Below are positions 30,667 to 41,573 of a stretch of DNA of 64,000 nt, piece after piece (position 1 is the first letter of the stretch; each line of letters starts with the position of its first letter). The notes beneath the pieces were generated by a model, which did no database searches, was not told the origin of the DNA, and saw only the letters and a list, made by a program, of their open reading frames with translations. This DNA is from Streptomyces sp. 7-21 (GTDB lineage: Bacteria; Actinomycetota; Actinomycetes; Streptomycetales; Streptomycetaceae), in contig NZ_JAERRL010000016.1 in assembly GCF_016741785.1 (NCBI RefSeq), positions 1-64,000 of the forward strand, given 5' to 3'. Made by a program: the position numbers and the translations under genes.

Positions 30667-31359
30667 TCAGCCGGCGGAACCCGCGGCCGGGCCGCCGGGC
30701 AGGTGATCGAGCACGCCGGTGCGCACGGCCAGGGCCGCGGCCTCCAGCCGGGTGGCGGCGCCGAGCTTCGTCAGCAGCCGCTGCACGTGGGTCCGCGCGG
30801 TGCTGGTCGCGACGCCGAGCCCGGCGGCGATCCGGCGGGTGTCCTCCCCGTCCACGATCCGCGCCAGCACCTCGGCCTCCCGCTCGGTCAGCAGCGCGGC
30901 GATCCGGGCGCCCTCGGCGTGCTGCCCGGACCGGGGGCGGAGCAGGGCGCCGAACGCCTCGCACAGCAGCTGCGGCGAGACCGCCGCCTCACCCGCGCGC
31001 GCCTTGACCATGGCGCGCTCCACGACATCGATCCGGTCGTCGTGGCGCACGTAGCCGCGGGCGCCCGCGGCGAAGGCGGCGGCCACGCCGCGCGGGCGGG
31101 GCACGGGCCCGAGCACGATGACGCCCGCGCGCGGGCAGTCGCGCCGCACGCGGGCGAGGGCGTTCAGGGCGGCCGGTTCCTCGGGGGCCCCGGTGCCCAG
31201 CAGGCAGACGTCGGGCTGGCGGCCGGCCGCCAGCGCGGCGGCACCGGCCAGCGGTGCCGCCGCGCCGAGCACGCGGTGGCCGCGCACACGCAGGGCTGAG
31301 GCCAGCGCCTCGGCCACCAGCCGCCGCTCGTCGGCGACCACCACGCGGATGCCGCTCAT
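30667..31359 (-). CDS. LuxR-type regulator with degenerate receiver, upstream of galT
   Basis: A 230-residue regulator similar in layout to the one at 26326-26979. The receiver keeps D10 and E11 but has Gly (VCLLGTGAP) at the position of the phosphoacceptor, and YVRHDD where the conserved Lys is expected. It therefore cannot be phosphorylated in the normal way. The LuxR domain is intact: ALLTEREAEVLARIVDGEDT, RRIAAGLGVATSTARTHVQR. ATG at 31359 follows GGGAGGGA. It lies 120 bases upstream of galT on the same strand. Confidence 0.85.
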   Translation of the reverse strand: MSGIRVVVADERRLVAEALASALRVRGHRVLGAAAPLAGAAALAAGRQPDVCLLGTGAPEEPAALNALARVRRDCPRAGVIVLGPVPRPRGVAAAFAAGARGYVRHDDRIDVVERAMVKARAGEAAVSPQLLCEAFGALLRPRSGQHAEGARIAALLTEREAEVLARIVDGEDTRRIAAGLGVATSTARTHVQRLLTKLGAATRLEAAALAVRTGVLDHLPGGPAAGSAG

Positions 31360-31390
31360 CGCGTCCCTCCCCACCCGCCGCCGCGGTCCC

Positions 31391-33184
31391 TCACCGGTAG
31401 ACGAGCATGGCGGGGGTCTCCTCCGCGCTGTCCCAGTAGAACGACTCGTTGAGGAACACCAGGGTGTTGTTGTGCCACGCCAGCCGCTGCTGGTGCCACT
31501 CCGTCCCGCTGGAGGCCATGGCGGACTCGGTCTCGACCTCCTGCGGGTCCAGCGTCATCACGGGCGTGGCCTCCTCGGTCGCCGGATCGAGCGCCAGCAC
31601 CTGTCCCGGCTCGCGGTAGCCGGATTCCTCCAGCGGCGGGCCCTCATAGATGAGGATCTTGCCGTCGGCGACGCCGAACGGTCTGGCCGGCCCGCCGCTG
31701 GCGGACTCCAGCTCGTAGATCGCGGTGCCGGTCTCCAGATCGAACGCCACGATGCCGGTGGGCTCGCCGTACTGCGGGTAGGTCGACAGGTACAGGTGCC
31801 CGTCGTGGACGATGCCGTAGTCGCAGGCGGTGAAGGCGTTGATCTCGCACGGGCTCTGGAAGTGCCGGCTGTCGTACTCCAGCACGTGCCTGATCTCCTG
31901 GTAGTCCTCGTCGATGACGAGGATCCGCTCCTCCTCGCCCACCGACGCGGTCACCACGAGCGGCTCGACGGACACCACCGAGTTGACCGCGAACTCCTCA
32001 TCGTCGTAGGTGGCCTCGTACGACCACTCCCACAGCTCCTCCCCCGCCTCGGTGGTGGCGCGGATGCTGCCGCCCTCATCACCGTTGAAGCCGCAGCTCG
32101 TCTGCGAGACGAACATGTCGTCGAACGTGGCGTACGCCGACTCGGCGCACCGCGCGTTGTACCCGGACTCCCAGACCTGCTCCTGGCGGCTGATGCTGTA
32201 GCCCGCGCCGTAGACGCCGAGGTCGACGGCGACGGTGTCGCCGAGGATCGCGGGGTAGTCCCACCTGCCGGGCAGCAGGCTCGAGTCGAGGTCGATGGTC
32301 GCGATCTCCTCCCCCGCGGCGATGTCGAAGACGCTCAGGACCTCGCAGTCCCTGCCCTGGAGCACGGCGATGCGGTTGTCGTCGACGTTGCGGGAGGCGT
32401 TGCAGTTGCCGTTGGAGAGCTCCAGCGGGATGGACCACGCCTCCTCGCCGCTGGCGAGGTCGTAGGCGGTCAGGCTGTCGTCGATGGTGCGCACCACCGT
32501 GTCGCCGCTGAACCACACGCCCCGGGCGTACACGAGCGACTCGTCCTCGGTGATGTCCGGGGCCGGCTGCTGCCAGGCGAGGCTGGCGTCGACGGGCTGC
32601 TCGGGCAGCCTCTGCCCGCCGTCGCCGCCGGCGCCCTGGCCTTCGCCGTCGCCCTCCCCCTGGTTCTCGCCCTGGGCGCTGGCGGCGCCGTCGTCGCCGT
32701 TCAGCAGGTAGACGGCGCTGCCCGCGAGCGCGAGCGCCAGCACCGCGGAGACGGCGACGATCAGGGCCGGCGCGCTCCACCGCCGCCGTCGCCCGGAGGG
32801 CGGGGGGCCGAACGTGCCGGGCGGCATGGTGTCGGGCCCGTACGGTCCCGGCGGGGTGGGGGCGCCGAACCCGCCCGTCGACGAGGGCGGGGCGGCCGGC
32901 GGTGCGCCCGGGGGGGCCGCCGGCGGCGGGGCGGGAGAGGCGGCGGGAGACGGGGCGGGCGTCTGGGGATAGCCGTATCCCGGCTCTCCCGGCTTGCCGC
33001 CCGGAACGGCGGGCGGTGCCGAGGGGGGCGTGCCGGGCGCCGGGGGCGGCGCGCCGTAGGCGCCGGAGGACGGCGGGCCGAAGCCACCGCCGGCCGGCGG
33101 GCCGAAGGTGCCGCTCGGCGGCGGCCCGAAGCCTTCCTCCGGGGCGGGAGGCTGGTTCTGCGGTGGCGGTGGCGGCTGAGACAT
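31391..33184 (-). CDS. Membrane-anchored PQQ-like beta-propeller protein, copy 1
   Basis: A 597-residue protein. Residues 1-135 are Pro/Gly-rich and cytoplasmic (repeated FGPP and APP blocks). A transmembrane helix follows at about 138-160 (SAPALIVAVSAVLALALAGSAVYLL). The rest is outside the cell and forms PQQ-like propeller blades (LTAYDLASGEEAWSIPLELS; VAFDLETGTAIYELE). Two Cys-rich points could make disulfides. The ATG at 33184 is chosen because the frame upstream is unlike the family. A paralogue lies directly upstream, 160 bases away, in the same direction. Such proteins probably bind ligands or sense envelope states; function unknown. Confidence 0.8.
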   Translation of the reverse strand: MSQPPPPPQNQPPAPEEGFGPPPSGTFGPPAGGGFGPPSSGAYGAPPPAPGTPPSAPPAVPGGKPGEPGYGYPQTPAPSPAASPAPPPAAPPGAPPAAPPSSTGGFGAPTPPGPYGPDTMPPGTFGPPPSGRRRRWSAPALIVAVSAVLALALAGSAVYLLNGDDGAASAQGENQGEGDGEGQGAGGDGGQRLPEQPVDASLAWQQPAPDITEDESLVYARGVWFSGDTVVRTIDDSLTAYDLASGEEAWSIPLELSNGNCNASRNVDDNRIAVLQGRDCEVLSVFDIAAGEEIATIDLDSSLLPGRWDYPAILGDTVAVDLGVYGAGYSISRQEQVWESGYNARCAESAYATFDDMFVSQTSCGFNGDEGGSIRATTEAGEELWEWSYEATYDDEEFAVNSVVSVEPLVVTASVGEEERILVIDEDYQEIRHVLEYDSRHFQSPCEINAFTACDYGIVHDGHLYLSTYPQYGEPTGIVAFDLETGTAIYELESASGGPARPFGVADGKILIYEGPPLEESGYREPGQVLALDPATEEATPVMTLDPQEVETESAMASSGTEWHQQRLAWHNNTLVFLNESFYWDSAEETPAMLVYR

Positions 33185-33344
33185 GGCTTCCCCATCCCCC
33201 CTTGGGAGCCGCGGTCCCGGCGGCCGGGTGGGCCCGGGCGCCGCGGCACGGCGTTCGGTCAGATCATGCGATCGGCTGAACAATAAGCATGCTCTTTGTA
33301 CCACCGACTCCCGCCATGCCCCCTCTGGTTCCCTCCGGTACCCC

Positions 33345-35345
33345 CTACCGGTACACCAGCAGCGACGGCTCACCGTTCTTCTCGTCGTCCACGGAGAACG
33401 ACAGGCACGCCAGCAGCAGCGTCCCCTCCCGCCATACCGGCAGCCAGTCCCACGGCAGGTTGGAGCTGGTCAGGGTGCGTTCCTTCACGCTGCCCGCCGG
33501 GTCCAGCTCCATCAGCGGCGCCGCCTCCTGCCGCTCCGGGTCGATCGTGACGACCGCCCCGGGGAACTCATCGGTGAACTCCTCCCGCTGATAGGCCAGC
33601 ACCTGCCCGTCCCGCACGCCGAACGGCCGGATGCTGCGGACGATGTCCCCCGCCTCCCGCGCGGCGCGCTCGCTGCTGTCGTAGTACGGGGCGACCTCGA
33701 ACAGCGCGCTGCCCGTGGCCATGTCGAAGGCCACCACCGTGTTCTCCCGGCCGGTGAAACTGGCGAGGTAGAGGTAGCCGTCGAGCGTCACAGCGAGACC
33801 GCAGTCGGAGAGGGTCGCGCTGCCGCACGGCGAGACGTACCGCTCGGGATCGTAGTCGAAGGCGAACGCGAAGCCGTCCATGTCCTCCTCGTCCGCGCGC
33901 AGCAGCGTCTCCTGCTCGTAGTCGTCGTTGGCGTCCGCGGTGACGACCAGCGGATCGAGCGAGACGACCGACCTGACGTACATCTGGTCGCCCTCGAACT
34001 GCCCGTCGAACTCCCAGGTCCACTGCTCCTCGCCCGCCTCGTCCATGGCGCGCACGTACCCGCCCCGGTCGCCGAACTCGCACTCGGCGCGGGCGACGAA
34101 CATGTCGTCCATGACCGTGTAGTCGACCTCGGTGCAGCCGCCGGTCAGCTCGCTGCCCCACTGCACGTCGCCCGTGGTCACGTCGTAGACGGCGCTGCCG
34201 CTGCCCCAGGACACCGCGACGCTGTCGCCGAGGATCGACGGCACGCCCGCATCGCCCACACCCGCGCCGTCCGGGCCCGCGGGGAAGGACGTCACCTCCT
34301 CGCCCGCCTCGATGTCGATGACCGTCAGGATCTCGCAGTCCCGCCCCTGGAGCACGGCCACCCGCCCCTGAGAGGCGGTCTCCGAGGCCCGGCACTGGCC
34401 CGCGCTCAGCTCCAGCGGCAGGCTCCAGACCTCCTCTCCGGTGGCCAGGTCCCGCGCGGTGATCGCGTCGTCGATGGCGCGCACCACCGTGTCGCCGCTG
34501 AACCACAGCTGGCGCGACTCCTCGATGATCTCTTCTTCCTCGTCGACGGCGGGTGGGGGCGCCTCCCAGGCGAGTGAGGCCTCCAGCGGCAGGTCTCCCT
34601 CCTCGGCCTGAGGCGGGCTGGTGGGCCCGGGCTCCGGCTCGGGGTCCGCGCCATCGCCACCGGTGAAGAGGAAGAAGGAGCCGGCCACGAGCGCCGCGGC
34701 CAGGACGGCGGCGGCGGCGATGAGCAGGCGGGCCCGGCGGGGGCGCCACCCGGCGGCGGGCTGGTGGCCGGGAGGCGGGGTGGGCGGGGCGGGCGGCCCG
34801 AAGCCGCCCAGCTGCGCGGGAGGCGGAACGGGCGGGCCGAATCCGGCGGCCTGGGTGCTGCGCAGGTGCAGCGGCGGCGCCTCCCACGGCGGGCTGGTCG
34901 GCATCCGGTCCCCGGCCAGCGTGCTCCCCGGGCCTTCCTGCTCCGCCCCGCCCGGCGGAGCGGACGCCACCGGCGGCTCGCTCGGCGGCGGATACGGCGG
35001 CTGCGGCGGCAGCGGAACCGGCGGCTGGCCCGGCTGGCCCGGCTGCCCCGGCTGGCCGGGCTCGGTGGGCCGCTCCGACAGGCCGGCCGGGGCGATGAGG
35101 CCCAGCCCCATCGTGTCGTCGGGCCCGGGCGTCTCAGCGGACCGCGCCGGGAGCGGCCCTGGCTCCTGCGGTGCTGGCTGCGGAGATGGCTCCTGCGGCG
35201 GCGCCGGACGCGGCTGGTGAGGTAACGCGTCCTCCTCGCGGGCCTGCTCCTCGCCGGTCTGGTCCTCGCCGGTCTGGTCCTCGCCGGTCTGGTCCTCGCG
35301 CGGCTGCTCCGGCGAGCGGCCCGCGTCTAACGATTCGTTGGGCAT
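33345..35345 (-). CDS. Membrane-anchored PQQ-like beta-propeller protein, copy 2
   Basis: A 666-residue paralogue of the protein at 31391-33184, sharing the blade sequences (VVRAIDDAITARDLATGEEV, VAVLQGRDCEILTVIDIEAG) and the ending PSLLVYR. Residues 1-200 are a disordered acidic then Pro-rich tail with three GEDQT repeats and PGQPGQ repeats. A membrane helix lies at about 205-228 (LLIAAAAVLAAALVAGSFFLF), and the remainder is extracellular. Tandem duplication is the likely origin of the pair; the propellers are better conserved than the tails. Confidence 0.8.
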   Translation of the reverse strand: MPNESLDAGRSPEQPREDQTGEDQTGEDQTGEEQAREEDALPHQPRPAPPQEPSPQPAPQEPGPLPARSAETPGPDDTMGLGLIAPAGLSERPTEPGQPGQPGQPGQPPVPLPPQPPYPPPSEPPVASAPPGGAEQEGPGSTLAGDRMPTSPPWEAPPLHLRSTQAAGFGPPVPPPAQLGGFGPPAPPTPPPGHQPAAGWRPRRARLLIAAAAVLAAALVAGSFFLFTGGDGADPEPEPGPTSPPQAEEGDLPLEASLAWEAPPPAVDEEEEIIEESRQLWFSGDTVVRAIDDAITARDLATGEEVWSLPLELSAGQCRASETASQGRVAVLQGRDCEILTVIDIEAGEEVTSFPAGPDGAGVGDAGVPSILGDSVAVSWGSGSAVYDVTTGDVQWGSELTGGCTEVDYTVMDDMFVARAECEFGDRGGYVRAMDEAGEEQWTWEFDGQFEGDQMYVRSVVSLDPLVVTADANDDYEQETLLRADEEDMDGFAFAFDYDPERYVSPCGSATLSDCGLAVTLDGYLYLASFTGRENTVVAFDMATGSALFEVAPYYDSSERAAREAGDIVRSIRPFGVRDGQVLAYQREEFTDEFPGAVVTIDPERQEAAPLMELDPAGSVKERTLTSSNLPWDWLPVWREGTLLLACLSFSVDDEKNGEPSLLVYR
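35251..35295 (-). repeat. Three perfect 15-bp tandem repeats
   Basis: TCGCCGGTCTGGTCC occurs three times without mismatch (35251, 35266, 35281), encoding TGEDQ repeats in the cytoplasmic tail of the copy-2 propeller protein. Identity of the copies suggests recent slippage. Confidence 0.9.
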
Positions 35346-35510
35346 GCGGACAGTCCCCCCTGGACGACATCGGGCGACCGGGACATCGCGTCACCGGTTC
35401 GATACTTCCAGTCATATCAGAGGGGACCGACAGCCCGGCAAGGGCCCTGCGGGCACGGAACGGCCCCACGGCACCACGCGGGGAGACGCCCCGCCCCCCG
35501 CGCCGGCCGG

Positions 35511-37335
<1,825 letters not shown>

Positions 37336-37343
<8 letters not shown>

Positions 37344-38262
37344 GGGACTCAAGGGTAGTCGCGCCGGGTGCCGGGCCCGTCGCCGTACGGGCCTCACGGC
37401 AGGTGCCGGAGCCGGTCAGCGCGCGGGCGATCCGCCGCGCTTCCTCCTCGCCGCCGGCCAGGAACGCGCAGGTCGGCCCCGACCCGGAGACCAGGCCCGC
37501 CAGCGCCCCGGCGGCCAGCCCGGCGTCCAGCGTGGCGGCGAGGGCGGGGCGCAGCGACAGGGCGGCCGGCTGCAGGTCGTTGGCCGACGGCAGCACGGCG
37601 GCCAGGGCGGCGGCGTCACCGTCGCGCAGCGCGGCCAGCACCGCCTCGCTGGCCTCGGGCGCCGGCACGGCGGCACCGGCGGCGTCCCGCAGCCGGTCGC
37701 ACTCGCGGTAGACGGCGGGCGTGGACAGGCCGCCGTCGGCGAGCGCGAACACCCAGTGGAACGCGCCGCCCACCGGCAGCGGCGTCAGCCGCTCGCCGCG
37801 CCCGGTGCCGAGCGCGGCGCCGCCGGTCAGGCTGAACGGCACGTCGGAGCCGAGCCGCGCGCACAGCCGCAGCAGCACCTCGCGCGGCGTGCGCGTGCCC
37901 CACAGCGCGTCGCAGGCGACCAGGGCGCCGGCGGCGTCCGCGCTGCCGCCGGCCATGCCGCCCGCGACGGGGATGTCCTTGGCGATGTGGAGCGCCACGG
38001 CGGGCTCGCGGCCGTGGTGCTCGGCGAGCAGCGCGGCGGCGCGGGCGGCGAGGTTGTCCGGGCCCAGCGGCACCTCCCCGCTGCCCGGCCCCTCGCACGT
38101 CACCCGCAGCCGGCCGGCGGGGGCGGCGGTGACGTGGTCGTACAGGGAGACGGCGAGGAAGACGTTGGCCAGGTCGTGGAAGCCGTCGGCGCGGGGCGGG
38201 CCCACGGCGAGCTGGACGTTGACCTTGGCGGGCACGCGGACGGTGACGGGCGCGGCGGGCAT
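37336..38262 (-). CDS. ispE: 4-diphosphocytidyl-2-C-methyl-D-erythritol kinase
   Basis: A 308-residue GHMP kinase of the MEP isoprenoid pathway. It phosphorylates CDP-methylerythritol. Visible features are VRVPAKVNVQLAVGPPRADG at the N-terminus, the ATP loop PVAGGMAGGSADAAGALVAC, and the C-terminal LVSGSGPTCAFLAGG. It lies 48 bases after ksgA and overlaps the ABC-F gene by 8 bases. Confidence 0.95.
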
Positions 38263-38310
38263 CGGATCGTTCTTTCCAGGGTTCTCGCGGGCGTCAGGGG
38301 GCGGACGGGT

Positions 38311-39189
38311 TCAGCGCGCGGGCCGGTGCTCGGCGAGGCGGGCGAAGTCCTCGATGGTCAGCGCCTCGCCCCGGGCGCGCGGCGGCACGCCCGCCGCCGC
38401 GCAGGCCGCCTCGGCCGCGTCGGCGGAGCCCGCCCAGCCGGCCAGCGCGGCGCGCAGCGTCTTGCGGCGCTGGGCGAACGCGGCGTCGACCACGGCGAAG
38501 ACGCCGGCCCGGTCGGCGGTGGTGCGCGGCGGCTCGCGGCGGGTGAAGGCGACGAGCGCGGAGTCGACGTTGGGCACGGGCCAGAAGACGGTGCGGCCGA
38601 CCGACCCGGCGCGGCGCGTGGCCGCGTACCAGGCGGTCTTGACGGTGGGCACGCCGTACGCCTTGCCGCCGGGCGGGGCCACCAGCCGGTCGGCGACCTC
38701 CGACTGCACCATGACCAGACCGCGGCGGATGCCGGGGAAAGTCTCCAGCACGTGCAGCAGCACGGGAACGGCCACGTTGTACGGCAGGTTGGCCACCAGC
38801 GTCCCCGGCTCGGGCCCGGCGCCGGCCAGGTCGCCGGGCGCCAGGCGCAGCGCGTCGGCGTGGATGAGGGAGAAGCGGTCCGCCCGCTCCCCCAGCCGGG
38901 CGGCCACGGTCGCGGGGAGCGCGTCGGCGAGCACGTCGTCGATCTCGACGGCGGTGACGTGCGCGGCCCGGGACAGCAGCGCCAGCGTCAGGGAGCCAAG
39001 GCCGGGGCCGATCTCCAGCACGGCGTCGTCCTCGCCGATCCGGGCGGCACGGACGATGCGGCGGACGGTGTTGGCGTCGGTGACGAAGTTCTGGCCGCGC
39101 TGCTTGGTGGGGCGCAGGCGCAGCGCGTTGGCCAGCTGCCGCACGTCGCCGGGGCCCAGCAGGCGGTCGTCGGCGGTCCGTTCGGTCAC
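38311..39189 (-). CDS. ksgA: 16S rRNA dimethyladenosine transferase (RsmA/KsgA)
   Basis: A 292-residue SAM-dependent enzyme that dimethylates the two adenosines in the 3' hairpin of 16S rRNA. Motifs: RPTKQRGQNFVTDANTVRRI, SAM-binding VLEIGPGLGSLTLALL, and catalytic LVANLPYNVAVPVLLH. A C-terminal helical domain (FAQRRKTLRAALAGW) follows. The GTG start overlaps the tatD stop by 4 bases. No resuscitation factor gene separates the two. Confidence 0.95.
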   Translation of the reverse strand: MTERTADDRLLGPGDVRQLANALRLRPTKQRGQNFVTDANTVRRIVRAARIGEDDAVLEIGPGLGSLTLALLSRAAHVTAVEIDDVLADALPATVAARLGERADRFSLIHADALRLAPGDLAGAGPEPGTLVANLPYNVAVPVLLHVLETFPGIRRGLVMVQSEVADRLVAPPGGKAYGVPTVKTAWYAATRRAGSVGRTVFWPVPNVDSALVAFTRREPPRTTADRAGVFAVVDAAFAQRRKTLRAALAGWAGSADAAEAACAAAGVPPRARGEALTIEDFARLAEHRPAR

Positions 39190-40058
39190 GCGACGGCCCC
39201 GGCGGGCTGGCCGAAGGCGCGCGCGGTGTTGTCCGCGATGTGGCGGGCCAGTTCGTCTTCGGGCAGGCCCTTGACCTCGGCCATGGCGCGCAGGGTGTGC
39301 GGGATCAGGTACGGGGCGTTGGGCCGTCCCCGGTGCGGCACGGGCGTGAGGAACGGCGCATCGGTCTCGACCAGCAGCAGCTCGGGCGGGGCGGCGGCCA
39401 GGGCCTCGCGGAGCGGAGCGGCGGAGGCGAACGTGACGTTGCCGGCGAAGGACATGAAGTAGCCCGCCTCGGCGCAGGTCCTGGCCATGGCGGCGTCCCC
39501 GGAGTAGCAGTGGAAGACGGTGCGCGGCGGGGCGCCCTCCTCCGCGAGGATGCGCAGGACGTCCGCGTGCGCCTCGCGGTCGTGGATCACCAGGGTGCGG
39601 TCCAGCTCCTTGGCCAGCGCGATGTGGCGGCGGAACGAGTACTGCTGTGCCTCGACGCCCTCGGGGCCGGTGCGGTAGTAGTCCAGGCCGGTCTCGCCGA
39701 GCGCGACGACCTGGGGCAGCGCCGCCAGCTCCGCGATCTCGTCGAGGGCGGCCTCGAGGGCCTGCGGGCTGCCGAAGCGGGGGGCCTCGTTGGGGTGGAG
39801 GGCCACGGCCGCCCAGATCTCGTCGTGGCGGGCGGCGGCCGCCACGGCCCACCGGGCGCGCGGCAGGTCACAGCCGATCTGCACGACGCGGGTGACCCCG
39901 GCGTCCGCGGCCTTGGCCAGCGCCTCCTCGACCGGGGTGCCGTGCATCTCCCGCTGCATGTCGAGGTGGGTGTGCGAATCGGCCACCGGCACCGCGAGGG
40001 GCACCGGCGGCGGGGGCGGGACGTTCTCCAGCGCCTTGGCCTTGGCGGACTTGGGCAT
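39186..40058 (-). CDS. TatD family metal-dependent hydrolase
   Basis: A 290-residue TIM-barrel deoxyribonuclease of the TatD family. The metal sites are VADSHTHLDM, VALGETGLDYYR, LVIHDREAHAD, FHCYSG and LLLVETDAPFLTP, in the expected order. The N-terminal 22 residues are a Lys/Pro-rich extension. It starts with ATG and overlaps ksgA by 4 bases, the conserved tatD-ksgA-ispE arrangement of actinobacteria. Confidence 0.94.
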   Translation of the reverse strand: MPKSAKAKALENVPPPPPVPLAVPVADSHTHLDMQREMHGTPVEEALAKAADAGVTRVVQIGCDLPRARWAVAAAARHDEIWAAVALHPNEAPRFGSPQALEAALDEIAELAALPQVVALGETGLDYYRTGPEGVEAQQYSFRRHIALAKELDRTLVIHDREAHADVLRILAEEGAPPRTVFHCYSGDAAMARTCAEAGYFMSFAGNVTFASAAPLREALAAAPPELLLVETDAPFLTPVPHRGRPNAPYLIPHTLRAMAEVKGLPEDELARHIADNTARAFGQPAGAVA

Positions 40059-40132
40059 GCCCCCGATCCTAAACGGGCGCCGGCGTGCCGTTTCCGGGCC
40101 GGCCGGACCGGCCCGGGGCGGGGGTGCGGGGG

Positions 40133-40405
40133 CTAGGGGATGTACCCGACCACGTCGCGGGCGTGGCGGGCGCGGTCCACGAGCCCGGAGCGCATCACGC
40201 GCACGCGGTGGCTGCCGCAGGTGTGGCAGTCCGGGCTCGTCAGCGGCGAGGGCACTTCCCGGCCCCCGGCGTGGTACCGCACGAACTCCTTGCCGTCACG
40301 GTCCGTGTCGTGCTCGATCGTGTAGGTCTGCTCCCAGGTGTGGCCGCAGGCCAGGCAGGCGAAGGAGTAGGCCTCCTGCTTGGTCGTGCCGGTGCTGTCC
40401 TTCAT
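40133..40405 (-). CDS. Small zinc-ribbon protein of unknown function
   Basis: A 90-residue conserved streptomycete protein. Two CxxC pairs, SFACLACGHTW and SPDCHTCGSHRVRV, form a probable zinc ribbon. Residues after the second pair include SGLVDRARHARDVVGYIP. It lies upstream of tatD on the same strand with 74 bases between; no transcription link is shown. DNA or RNA binding is possible. Confidence 0.7.
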   Translation of the reverse strand: MKDSTGTTKQEAYSFACLACGHTWEQTYTIEHDTDRDGKEFVRYHAGGREVPSPLTSPDCHTCGSHRVRVMRSGLVDRARHARDVVGYIP

Positions 40406-40485
40406 GACGCACTCGCCTTGAACTAGCCGGAAAATCAGTCGGAATGTCCGTGATGTTCCATTTTATCGCGGTGGTGCGCGTCGCT

Positions 40486-41427
40486 TCATCCCCGGAACCC
40501 GCCGGCCTCCCCCGCCTCGTCTCCGGCAGTTTCTCCGGCAGTTTCTCCGGCAGCGTCCCCCGCGGCCTCACGGGCGGCCGCTTTGGCAGCGACGACCGCG
40601 TCGAAGACCCGCCGCTTGGGCACCCCCGCCTCCCGGGCCACGGCCGCGATGGCGTCCTTGCGCCGCTCCCCCGCCGCCTCCCGCGCGGCCACCCGCCGCG
40701 CCAGCTCCGCGGGCGCCGCCGCCTCGCCGCCACCGCCGCGCGGCGCGCCCTCGACGACGACGGTGATCTCGCCGCGCACCCCCTCGCCGGCCCAGGCGGC
40801 CAGCTCCCGCAGCGGCCCGCGCCGCACCTCCTCGTACGTCTTGGTCAGCTCCCGGCACACCGCCGCGCGCCGGTCTTCGCCGAACGCCTCCGCCATCGCC
40901 GCCAGCGTCGCCGCCAGCCGGTGCGGCGCCTCGAAGTAGACCAGCGTCCGCCGCTCGTCCGCCGCCTCCGCCAGCCGTGCCGCCCGCTCCCCCGCCCGGC
41001 GCGGCAGGAACCCCTCGAAGCAGAACCGGTCCACCGGCAGCCCCGAGACCGCCAGCGCCGTCAGCACGGCCGAGGGCCCCGGCACGGCCGTGACCCGCAC
41101 GCCCCGCTCGACCGCCGCCGCCACCAGCCGGTACCCGGGGTCGGAGACCGACGGCATCCCGGCGTCGGTCAGCAGCAGCACGCGGGCACCGCCGGCCAGG
41201 GCGTCGGCCAGCTCCGGGGTGCGGGAACGCTCGTTGCCCTCGAAATACGACACGATGCGCCCGCCCGGCTCGGCGCCGAGCTCCCGGGCCAGCCGCCGCA
41301 GCCGCCGGGTGTCCTCGGCCGCGATCACGTCCGCCGCCGCGAGCTCCTCGGCCAGCCGCGGCGAGGCGTCCGCCACGTCGCCGATCGGGGTACCGGCCAG
41401 CACCAGCACGCCGTGATGGGGGTTCAT
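40486..41427 (-). CDS. rsmI: 16S rRNA (cytidine1402-2'-O)-methyltransferase RsmI
   Basis: A 313-residue SAM-dependent tetrapyrrole-methylase-fold enzyme, which methylates C1402 of 16S rRNA. It has LVLAGTPIGDVADASPRL, AAEDTRRLRRLA, LLTDAGMPSVSDPGYRLV, AVPGPSAVLTALAVSGLP and CRELTKTYEEVRRG, all typical. The C-terminal 30 residues are Ala/Gly/Glu repeats (AGETAGETAG), coded by a 12-bp tandem repeat, and are not conserved. The ATG at 41427 is divergent from pmt. Confidence 0.95.
   Translation of the reverse strand: MNPHHGVLVLAGTPIGDVADASPRLAEELAAADVIAAEDTRRLRRLARELGAEPGGRIVSYFEGNERSRTPELADALAGGARVLLLTDAGMPSVSDPGYRLVAAAVERGVRVTAVPGPSAVLTALAVSGLPVDRFCFEGFLPRRAGERAARLAEAADERRTLVYFEAPHRLAATLAAMAEAFGEDRRAAVCRELTKTYEEVRRGPLRELAAWAGEGVRGEITVVVEGAPRGGGGEAAAPAELARRVAAREAAGERRKDAIAAVAREAGVPKRRVFDAVVAAKAAAREAAGDAAGETAGETAGDEAGEAGGFRG
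40521..40556 (-). repeat. 12-bp tandem repeat at the 3' end of rsmI
   Basis: CTCCGGCAGTTT is present twice (40521-40532, 40533-40544) and once as a variant (40545-40556), encoding AGET-type units in the disordered C-terminal tail of RsmI. Confidence 0.85.
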
Positions 41428-41447
41428 CCGCCGCCGCCCTTCTCAGT

Positions 41448-41473
41448 ACTCCTGCACAGAACTCCTGCACAGA
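41448..41473. repeat. Perfect 13-bp tandem repeat between rsmI and pmt
   Basis: ACTCCTGCACAGA occurs twice head to tail (41448-41460 and 41461-41473), 21 bases upstream of rsmI and 101 upstream of pmt on the other strand. It could be a regulator site or slippage product; no inverted symmetry is present. Confidence 0.7.
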
Positions 41474-41573
41474 GGTTGCCTGGGTCTCCGGAGCGCTCAC
41501 GGTCCTCACCGTGCCCTCTCCGGCTCCGCCGTCCGCGTCCATCCTCACAGGGGCGTCACCGGCGGATGCCAAG

